A stretch of DNA of 21,272 nucleotides from a virus. Positions 5,546-14,600 of the stretch are shown here, piece by piece. The notes beneath the pieces were generated by a model. It was not told the origin of the DNA and did not search any database. It worked only from the letters and a program-made list of their open reading frames with translations. The position numbers and the translations under genes were made by a program. The DNA lies in the IMG/VR virus record IMGVR_UViG_3300009183_003081, positions 1 through 21,272 of that record. One strand, 5' to 3'. Every line of letters begins with the position of its first letter. The first letter of the stretch is position 1.

Positions 5546-8382
5546 TGGCAATCAGAGACCTATTGGTAGCAGTTTTGCCGCCCGAGGGAGAAGGCTGGTA
5601 TTGTACAGTCGGCTTGCGGCAAGAAGGCGATAAACCACCAAGACAGAACTTCTTTCAGACTTTGGCAGATGTCGAAGCTGAAGTAAATACGCTGGTAGCT
5701 GAGAAGTATGATGCTTATTTTGCATGTGCTAAGTATGACGACCCAAAGCAAGGACGTATCCAACCAAATGGCAATTTTATTAAAGCTTTTTGGATTGACG
5801 TTGACTGTGGATTAGGTAAGCCGTATGAAGATCAAGCTGCAGGACTTAGTGCTCTTAAAGAGTTCTGCCGTAAGATCAATGTGCCTTTGCCAACCATTGT
5901 TAACTCAGGGCGTGGTATCCATGCTTATTGGAGATTACAGGAAGTAGTTAATCGTAAAGATTGGAAGCCTGTAGCCGAGCGGTTAAAAGCACTATGCGAA
6001 GATCATGGCTTTGCAGCTGACCCGTCACGCACCGCAGACAATGCCTCAATACTGCGGGTACCTGAAACATTTAACTTTAAACAGGAGCCACCGCTCCCAG
6101 TAGAAATACTAGCTTTATCTAAAGAGCTATCGTTTGAGGCTATTAAACAAAACATTGGCGTATTAATCGCACCTGATTGGATGCCACGTCAGCTCAATGA
6201 GATGACTCAAGCATTGCTAGGTAATAAGCAAAGCCGATTTAAAACCATCATGATTAAGACCATGAATGGGCAGGGCTGTGCTCAGCTTGAAAATATTGCA
6301 GTAAACCAAGACACAATCGAAGAACCACTCTGGAGAGCAGGCTTGTCAGTAGCAGCAGCCTGTGTAGATAAAGATGACGCAATTCATAAAATATCAAAGA
6401 ACCACCCTGAGTATTCACCGGAGAACACGGAACGTAAGGCCAATCAAACAAAGGGGCCGTATACATGTCAAACGTTCGAGAAACTTAATCCTCAAGGGTG
6501 TGAGGGCTGCCAGCACAAGGGCAAGATATCGTCGCCGATTCAACTCGGATCCGAAATTGCTGCTGCAGAAGATAATGTCATCGTGGAGAAGACGGAGGAT
6601 GGTAAGAAGGAAGTTTTCGATATACCAACGTATCCGTTCCCGTATTTTAGGGGGAAGAATGGTGGCGTTTATGTAGAGCACAAAGACGAAGATGGCAACG
6701 TAGATGCGTTTAATATTTATGAGCACGACTTATATATTGTTAAACGGCTACATGATCCATCTCGTGGCGAGTGTATTTGGTTAAGACTGCATTTACCCAA
6801 AGATGGTTTGCGTGAGTTTGCTATGCCTGTAGTTGACGTAATGACTACCGAGAAGCTTAAAGAACGGCTCGGCTGGCATGGGGTTGTGGCAAATTCAGAT
6901 CAAATGAAAAAGATAATGGCATACATTATTACGTTTACAAAAGAACTTCAACATAGATCAGAGGTAGAAATTATGAGAAATCAGTTTGGTTGGACAGATG
7001 ACAACGCCAAGTTTATTCTTGGGGATCAAGAAATTTCAGCAAATAAAGTTAGCTATAGCCCACCGTCTGCATCCACTGGGGCGCTTGCTGAGTTTTTAAA
7101 GCCAACAGGTAGCTACGATGAATGGAAAAAAGTTATACAAACGTATAACCAGCCAGGATTTGAACCGCACGCCTTTGCTTTATTTACTGCCTTTGGTGCC
7201 CCGTTGCTTAAGCATTTGAACCTTAAGGGTGCAATTATTAACCTCATCAACAACACTTCAGGCACCGGTAAGTCTACGATCCTTAAGGCATGCAATAGCG
7301 TATGGGGTCATCCTGAAGAACTAATGATGCAATGGAAGGACACAATCAACTCTATTATCCACCGCATGGGTATCCTAAATAACCTACCTGCCACCATAGA
7401 CGAGATTACCAAGCTTAGCGGGGATGCCTTCTCAGACTTAGCCTATAGCCTGTCACAGGGGCGGGGCAAGAACCGTATGAAACAGCACGACAATGCCGAG
7501 CGTATAAACCACACCAAATGGGCAACCATGGCTCTATGCAGCTCAAACGCATCGTTCTATGACAAGCTATCTTCGTTAAAGTCCACGCCTGATGGCGAGT
7601 TTATGCGCCTCTTGGAGTATCGGATTGATTTAACAAACAACCTGACTAAAGAAGAAGCCGATGCAATCTTTGGCAAACTATACGGTAACTATGGACATGC
7701 AGGTGTCGAGTACGCTAAATATCTTGTTAGCGACTTGGAAGAAGCTATTGACCTAGTTATGCAAGTGCAACAACGCCTTGATAAAGCATTAGGGTTAACC
7801 AGTAGAGAGCGGTTCTGGTCGGCTGTGATTGCTTGCAATATTGCAGGGGGTTTGATTGCCAAGGATTTGAAGATCATTGACTTTGACGTTAAGCGGGTTT
7901 ACGACTGGATTGTCAAAGAAGTAGAGATCATGCGTAATGAAGTTAAGGCTCCGCTGGCTACGCAAAGCAGTGTAATTAACGAGTTTATTAACGAGCATCG
8001 TGCCTCAGTATTGGTTATAAATAACGAAGCGGACTCTAGGTCTGGCATGGAACAATTACCCATAGTCGAGCCAAAGTTTAACGACTTGTTTATACGCATT
8101 GAACCAGATACCAAACGGCTTTATATAAACTCAAATAAGCTACGCTCCTACTGCAGCGAGAAGCAGATTACCCTCAAGGACATTTTGAAGGGTCTTGAAG
8201 CCGACAAAGCCTACATAGGGCAGACTAAAAAGCGCTTATCTAAGGGCACCAAGATTGCATCGGGCCCAGTGTATGTGCACATCTTTGACTTGAGTAGCCA
8301 CCACTTTGAGGATGCTGAGTCTTATATACAGGCTGCTAAGAGCGTACCTGATGCTGATCCACGGGCTGAGCTTCAGAGTTAA
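5545..8382 (+). CDS. Primase-helicase: AEP-type primase fused to P-loop helicase
   Basis: A 945-residue replication protein. The N-terminus carries an archaeo-eukaryotic primase (AEP) domain: motif I FWIDVDCG at 82-89 (D85, D87), motif II NSGRGIHAYW at 120-129 (H126), and motif III around 162-180, where D165 precedes LRVPETFNFK. A PriCT-like helical region follows, with a Cys cluster at 308, 319 and 322 plus H324 that could bind zinc. The C-terminal part, from about 360, resembles DUF927-type helicases. It has Walker A TSGTGKST at 571-578, Walker B ATIDEI at 616-621 and a sensor-like MALCSSNAS at 662-670. The pattern is that of phage and plasmid enzymes that prime and unwind at the origin. 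No ribosome site is visible, so translation is probably coupled to the HTH gene. No DNA polymerase is found nearby. Confidence 0.88.
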   Translation: MAIRDLLVAVLPPEGEGWYCTVGLRQEGDKPPRQNFFQTLADVEAEVNTLVAEKYDAYFACAKYDDPKQGRIQPNGNFIKAFWIDVDCGLGKPYEDQAAGLSALKEFCRKINVPLPTIVNSGRGIHAYWRLQEVVNRKDWKPVAERLKALCEDHGFAADPSRTADNASILRVPETFNFKQEPPLPVEILALSKELSFEAIKQNIGVLIAPDWMPRQLNEMTQALLGNKQSRFKTIMIKTMNGQGCAQLENIAVNQDTIEEPLWRAGLSVAAACVDKDDAIHKISKNHPEYSPENTERKANQTKGPYTCQTFEKLNPQGCEGCQHKGKISSPIQLGSEIAAAEDNVIVEKTEDGKKEVFDIPTYPFPYFRGKNGGVYVEHKDEDGNVDAFNIYEHDLYIVKRLHDPSRGECIWLRLHLPKDGLREFAMPVVDVMTTEKLKERLGWHGVVANSDQMKKIMAYIITFTKELQHRSEVEIMRNQFGWTDDNAKFILGDQEISANKVSYSPPSASTGALAEFLKPTGSYDEWKKVIQTYNQPGFEPHAFALFTAFGAPLLKHLNLKGAIINLINNTSGTGKSTILKACNSVWGHPEELMMQWKDTINSIIHRMGILNNLPATIDEITKLSGDAFSDLAYSLSQGRGKNRMKQHDNAERINHTKWATMALCSSNASFYDKLSSLKSTPDGEFMRLLEYRIDLTNNLTKEEADAIFGKLYGNYGHAGVEYAKYLVSDLEEAIDLVMQVQQRLDKALGLTSRERFWSAVIACNIAGGLIAKDLKIIDFDVKRVYDWIVKEVEIMRNEVKAPLATQSSVINEFINEHRASVLVINNEADSRSGMEQLPIVEPKFNDLFIRIEPDTKRLYINSNKLRSYCSEKQITLKDILKGLEADKAYIGQTKKRLSKGTKIASGPVYVHIFDLSSHHFEDAESYIQAAKSVPDADPRAELQS

Positions 8383-8548
8383 TTGGCGTAATTTTGTGGT
8401 CGGCTCGTCGTTTTTTATACCGTGCTTAGACCACAGTCACGCTTTAGAACAAATTAAAAGGACTGTAAAACGCCTTAGATTTAAGATAAAGACCCAGATT
8501 GTTGTGGAGAAAGGTATTACTGGGTTGCGAGTATGGCGTATTAAGTAG
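8351..8548 (+). CDS. Small conserved phage protein overlapping the primase end
   Basis: A 65-residue frame runs past the primase stop to the TAG at 8546. The part after the overlap looks truly coding: WRNFVVGSSFFIPC, then a basic helix, and KGITGLRVWRIK at the end. I recall this 'VGxSFFxPC ... GxRVWR' pattern from small phage proteins of unknown function. The start is uncertain. ATGs in frame at 8306, 8312 and 8351 lie inside the primase gene. I chose 8351, which gives the shortest overlap (32 bases), with a weak AAGAG upstream. A GTG at 8396 would remove the overlap but would cut the conserved part. It may be a DNA-binding or replication accessory protein, without direct evidence. Confidence 0.6.
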   Translation: MLIHGLSFRVNWRNFVVGSSFFIPCLDHSHALEQIKRTVKRLRFKIKTQIVVEKGITGLRVWRIK

Positions 8549-8605
8549 TATCATACAGTCGTAGCCAGGGTTTTGACTACATTTCCTTTAGGTATTACTT
8601 GATAC
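8548..8605 (+). other. Possible structured 3' region before the terminator
   Basis: The 80-base gap after the small gene holds nested inverted repeats. GTATCA at 8548-8553 pairs with TGATAC at 8600-8605, enclosing GTAG at 8561-8564 and CTAC at 8577-8580. On the RNA this could fold as an outer stem with an inner hairpin directly before the terminator. The stems are short, the loops are long, and base 8605 is shared with the terminator stem, so the evidence is weak. Confidence 0.25.
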
Positions 8606-8630
8606 CCCGCCCCCTCGGCGGGGTTTTTTT
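8605..8630 (+). terminator. Rho-independent terminator of the plus-strand operon
   Basis: A perfect 7-base GC stem (CCCCGCC 8605-8611, GGCGGGG 8617-8623) with loop CCCTC is followed by seven T residues at 8624-8630. It ends plus-strand transcription at the junction with the convergent virion genes. The T tract overlaps the stop codon of the giant minus-strand gene. Read on the minus strand, the hairpin is not followed by a T run, so it is not a clear two-way terminator. Confidence 0.92.
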
Positions 8631-11600
8631 ATCGCTCGCCGTACTCAAGCATCGGCATTAACTGAGGGATTAAGTTTTTGTTAAGCCCCATGCCACCAGT
8701 TATATTGGCAAGAGCTCGGTCTTGGTACCGTTTTTCTATTGAATCAACTAATTTTTCTGGGTCTATTGCAACGCCTGGGTTAGTCTGGCTAAACGTTACC
8801 ATCTTCTCTATTACCTTAGCCATCATGTTTGCATCGCCGGTATCTACTGCAATAAAGAAAGCGTTTAGTAAATCGGTGCGTCTATTCATAATGCTTTCGT
8901 TAGCATTCTTTGTTTGAAACGCAGCTTGTTGTTTTTGCGCAACTCGCTCTGGGGAGAAGCCAAGCATTTGAGATAAAGCTTCACGGGCGCTAATGTCTTC
9001 TACCAACGTATTACCTTTAAGGGTTAGCGCTTGTCCCTCAACCATGTATCTAGTACCAACCATAACGTTCTTAATAGCTGCTGGCATTAAAGCTTCCATT
9101 GCACGTTCAGTATGACCGTCATTAAAGCGTTTTACAGCTTCTGGATAGCTAACCAACAGTGCACCTAAAGAAGGACCTAAAGTGTTAATAAACATGTTTT
9201 GGACGTAATCTACTTCGCTTTGGCTCTTACGCACGTCTGGGAACCACATGTCTGGCAAGTTAAGGTTCATACGATCGGCAAAGTTCATGCCGGTTACTTG
9301 TGACAGTAAGCCTCTGGATATAGTATCCCCAGCAAAACCACCAAATGTTCTGTTAGCCCAGTTCTTAAACCAGTTGTCTGCATCAAACGGCTCGTCGTCG
9401 TCTCCAAATACAGCATGGAAAGCTGACGCCACACCTGAAAAAATGAACCATAAAGGCATACCAGTCATGCCGGCGGTTAGGAAAGACATACCCATCATAC
9501 CGACAAAAGCATCCCGTGCTTCTTTTCTAATTTCTGCCATCTCAGCTTTTTTGTCAGCCAAAGCTTTATTAAGCACGTCTTCTGGAGCGTTTTCTAGTTG
9601 CTTTCTAATTTTATCAAGTTCTATTTGTTCTGCATCCATAAAGCCTTTTTGGAATGTACGGAACATAAGCACGCACATATGCTGTGGATACATCTTGAAC
9701 TGTAACAATACGCTAGAAATATTGCCACGGAAATAACGTGGTTTGTTTGTACTGTTGTAGTTAAACATGGTCTCTTGGGTAAGATCCCGTGCTTGATCTA
9801 AAGCTGCATCAAAGGCTGCTTCCGGAGTCATGTTTTTACTTATGTTCTTCTCGTAAGCTAACTCAAAAGAAGTCATGTAAGCAATTTCACGGTTAAACTT
9901 CTCGGCTGCGTGGAATGGCAAGCTAGCGTAATACATAAACTTCTGCCATCTACCAGTGTAATCTTGTGAAGGGCTTTCTCCAATACTTACAGAATCATGT
10001 ACCAAGGTAGTGTCAATTGCACCCCTGTTTACTCCGGCTGTGTACACATCAGCTAATGTTCTGCCTTTTGGTAAATTAATTTTGCCACTACCATCTCTGG
10101 TATTTACGTCAGTTAAAGAGTTTAAGTTAGCTCGTGCTAAAGACAAAAACTCGTAGCGATTGGTGTCTTCATTTATATATTTAGTACCACCTAGCATGCG
10201 AACATACTTAGACACAACTGTACCAACACGCTTAGCACCACCATATCTTGCACCAGCTACCGGTATATACAAACCAGGTATAGCCATCATATTAACTACT
10301 GCTGAAGCTGGAGACGTTAAAAAGTTTAAGAATCCAAAGTGCGTTAAGAACGTAGTTAACTTGGAATGCTTAGGTGGCTCAAGAACACCGCTCTTAAATT
10401 GCTTAGCAAGCTCATTAGCCACGTCGCCGTAGACTGCTTTTTCTTCAGTTGTCGGCATATTTGCCGAGCGTATTTTAGCGGCTTCAACAAGATTAAATAG
10501 TCTTGGCATGTGCTGAAAGCGAGCACGTTGGTATGCAATACGCTCATAAGACAAGCTAAAGGCACGGAGCATATCTTGGCTAGGACCAGCTACGTTCTGG
10601 CGGTGCAAAAACATTTTTTTAATACTTTCAGAAGGCAGCAACTCTAAATAATACTGCCCAAAAGCATCTTTTAACTGATCTTGCATTGCAGCAACTCTGT
10701 CCTGCATAATTTGAGGATCGGTGCTTTTTAGAATATCTTCGGTAGTTTGATCTACTAAGTCTTTAATTTTGTTAAGCTGGGTTACTTCACTTAATTTTTG
10801 GTTAAGTACTTCATTAAACCCTTGACCAGGCCATAACTGTGCATCTGCTTCTTCTTCAGTGTATGTCCTTGTTTGACCAGTATCTTTGTCTTTTATTTGC
10901 GTTTTGAGTAACCGTGCTTTTTGTTTTTCTAACTCGGCATCACGGGCAAAAGCGTCTTCAAACTGCATAAAGATCTTATCTTTGCCCCTACCGACCATCA
11001 AGAAGTAGTCACCAAAACGTTTAATTGGGAAGTACGGTCTGATAATGCTTTCTTCAATCTGTTTCTTAAAGTCACGTACTTTGGCATTAATCTCTTCTGG
11101 GGTCAGGTTTTTAGCCAAACCAGCTTCTCTAATCCTAGCTTCTTGAACTTGGATGTACTCGTTCATACGGCGTTCGTAGAAGTTACGCACTTGCTTGTAT
11201 ATCTCAACAGCAATGTCACCGTCTTTACCGCTACTCATTTCACGCCATGCGTCTTTTAGACTAGATTTATCGTATGCTTCTAGTTCTTTAGACAAGTCTT
11301 TTTTGCTAAGTATTTGTTTTAATTGAGGATCTAAAATGGACGGATCCATTTTCTCAAGGGTAGACTCAATCATTACTTCACCTAACTGCTTAGCTTTTTC
11401 TGGGTTACTTTGTAATAAGTTACTCCAACGACCAATAATTGGACCGCCTTCTTTTAAAATTGCATTGCGAGTTGCAATCATGGCGTCAACTTCTTTTACA
11501 TATTCTTTAAGCTGGGGCATGTCGGCGCCGTATATATCAGCCAATTGGTCGACTGTAAGTGCACCTAATAAGTAACGACGGTATTGATTATTAAGGCTAC

Positions 11601-14600
11601 CAAAGAACTTTTTAAGGTTGCTCTTGTCAACGTCTTTCCAAGTTGTGCGCAGATTGACAAGCTTGTCAATAAAGTTCATGCGCTCGCCAGGATTGAGCTT
11701 AAATGCGCCATTACGCACACTGTACCTACTTGGTGCCCATAACAATCCAGAACCTTTATTAGTAGAGCTGCCACTGTTAGCTGAAAACAATACGTCTGCA
11801 TTCGCTAGCGTGTGAAACAACACATTGTCAACTCCAAACAACTGAGCAACTAATTGAATGAACTTAGACCAAGCGGACATGCTGGTGTCCATAACTTTTT
11901 GCATCTGGCGCAGTTCGTTTTGGAATGAGGGTCGGCTAAACGCTTCGGCTACAAACTCATGTAAGTTGTTGTATCCATAGGCATCTGGATTCTTGGTATG
12001 CTTTTTAGCGTATCTAAATAGCCGGTGTAAATTAGCCAAAGCTAAACGTTGCTTAGGATCTAGGTCGTCTGGATGGTCAATTGCCCAGTGCGTTGCAGCA
12101 TGACTAAACTCGTGTGCTATAGCATAGTTAGAGTTGCCACCCCTAGTTAAGCTAAGTCCAATGGCATTATCGTCCATGAAGTACGTGCCAGGTGCGTTTA
12201 ACGAAGTTACGGCGTTGTCGTAAACCTTAATGATGTCTTCCAAATCCTCTTTAAACATCTTGGGATCAATACCCAATTTGCCGTCTCTAAAGTCTTCAAA
12301 GGCTTTTAGGGTCTCTGTGACCGGCATCTTCATCTTGGATTCGTCAAAACGAGAAGCGTAAACAGCGGGTTTAACTTGTTGGAGCCAGTTAAAGATTCTG
12401 GTCTTTTGACCTTTTACACGGTCCAAGCTCTTAATTGACAGGTCATAATGCAGGTCATCAAAGCCGACGACTGTGTTTAAATTTAATTGCATCAACCGGT
12501 CGGCTAGTCCAGATAAGAACTTACCAGCGGTATTCTTAAGGGCTTTTAAGGCACCCTGTATATCATTATCAGCAAGTGCTTTAGTAACAGTTGGGTGCGC
12601 CGTATTAAATAACGGATCATTTAAAGGTACTTTGTCAGCGTTGGGGCTTGTGTTCTTAGCCTGTATAGTTGAAGTTATTTGGTTTGAGTTGTAGGCAACT
12701 ACTTCAACAATGCCATCTTCGTCTTTATATACTATGCCGTCATATCCAGCTTTAATTGCACGAGATTTAATTTCATTACCGGGAAAGCCATACTCGGAGT
12801 AGGCTTTGTCAATAATATCCGCTGCTTTATCTTCATTAACACCAAGAAGTATTAGTGCTTGCACTGCCGGATCAGACGTCCGCTTCATATCTGTCTTATC
12901 TATTACTAATGGATTTTTAAGATCCACGTAAATAGGACGTACATTTGCACCTTCAGGGCTGCGGTCCCCTTCTGCGCCTTCTAAAGCGTAAGTGCTAGCT
13001 CTTTCTGGATCTGGCGCAGCATAAATACCGGCACCTAAAGCACCACGTTTGCTTAATTTAAATTTTTCAAAGGCTTTATTTGTGCCATGATAAAAGACTA
13101 TGTCCTTAAGTTTTGGGGCGCTTGGGCCTCTTCCAACATCTGCACTATAGGCCGATAAAGGTTCGCCCCTTCCTCGTCCTGCTCTTGCTCGTAATTCACC
13201 AGTCTGGTCTGCGCTATCAGCAGCATACTCTCTAGCTGATTTGGACCCTTTGTTGATATCTTCAAGAGATTTTGCAATATTTCTTGTTGTAGATTTTTCA
13301 TATTCTTCCTTCATTGCAGCAAACGTTGATTCATGACGACTCAATATATCAAGTAGTGCGTCCCTATAGTAATCCATTAGCCCTTCATCTGCAAGGTATG
13401 TTGATACTCGCATCATCTCAGCGTTATGACCCACACCATGATCCATAGTACCGGTATGGGCAATTTCATGAATCATTGTGGTTAAAAAGTTTTCTCTTAC
13501 ACCAAATAAAGTTTTTGTGCCCCAATCGTAAAACGGGTTAATAAGCACGGCTTTATAGGGGACTTTGATATGTACGCCAGCATAACCTTTATCAACTGAA
13601 ATACCACCAAAAAATAAATTATCTGGGCTAAGTTTTCCGTAACCATAAAGATTGCTTTTACTTAGCGCTTCTTTCATTTCCACCATCAAAGTGCCCAGCT
13701 CAGCAAAAAACTTTTCTGGGTCGCCGTATTTTTTACCAACTTCAACAAGATTTACATTGGTATTGTTGTGAAAGATTGGCAGCTTAGGGTCTTGCTCCAT
13801 ATTAATCATGAACTCATCCATGGTTGGAGCTTCTTTTTCTGCTTTGAATGTGCTTTGTTTTTTCTTTTCTTCTTCTTTTACTTTGTCGTAAATAATACGG
13901 CCTTGTGTATCAGAAACCGTATTGTCTTTAATAGTAATTTCTTTTGGCGGCTCAAACACTTTTGTTTCTTTTGCAGCTTGACCACGTTGGTCAAACGCTT
14001 TTCTAAGTTTTTTACTTACTTCTGCAACTTCTTGACCGACTTCAACCCGAGGCATGGAAACAATACCTTCAAAATTTTCTTTAAGGTCTTTAGCTTCTTC
14101 ACCCCGAGCTACACGAGCAAGAAATTCTTGTAGTGAGTTAATGTCTTCTGCGATCCTACCTTTGAATGCTTCTCGGTTGTTTTCAAATGGGTAGTCTGGA
14201 TGTTTGGCTTCTACGCTGGGTTTAACATTAACAATAATGTTGTAAGGAATTGGTTCTTTATTTACTTTAAAGCGGCTATTAAATCTACCTGGACCTTCAA
14301 ACTGATAAATACCACTAGAAAGCACTTGATGTTTTGGACTATCTGTTCTGTTTACACCAAAATAAATGTCTGCTGAACCCCAATCAAAGTTAGCTTTAGT
14401 TAAAAATGGCGTAGCTTTAATATCAAAGTTAACACCAATAGGCAACACTTTAGTATCTATGTCGCCACCATAACCACGATTTTTTAATGTTACTTCTACA
14501 GGGCCAATTAATGGGTGCTGTAATGTATCTATATCTTTTGGGTCGGTCCAAAAATAAATTTCTTTTTTGTCACCTGTTTTAGGGTCTATGTAATATTCTG

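Noticed and set aside
8383-8628. tRNA or other RNA gene in the junction region
   Set aside because: No cloverleaf, T-arm or CCA-like end was found; only short nested repeats and the terminator are visible.
9248-9736. Plus-strand 162-codon open frame
   Set aside because: Antisense to the well-supported C-terminal region of the giant protein, with no recognisable motif or ribosome site.
13897-13911. DTQGR at residues 1129-1133 of the giant protein, matching the T/DxxGR motif of N4-type virion RNA polymerase
   Set aside because: It lies in a short linker between the ATPase and the first peptidase, and I see none of the other polymerase motifs, so the match is taken as chance.
13768-14133. Plus-strand 121-codon frame rich in Phe, membrane-like
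   Set aside because: It is the antisense shadow of a Lys/Glu-rich segment of the giant protein; the Phe runs are complements of Lys/Glu codons, and there is no ribosome site.
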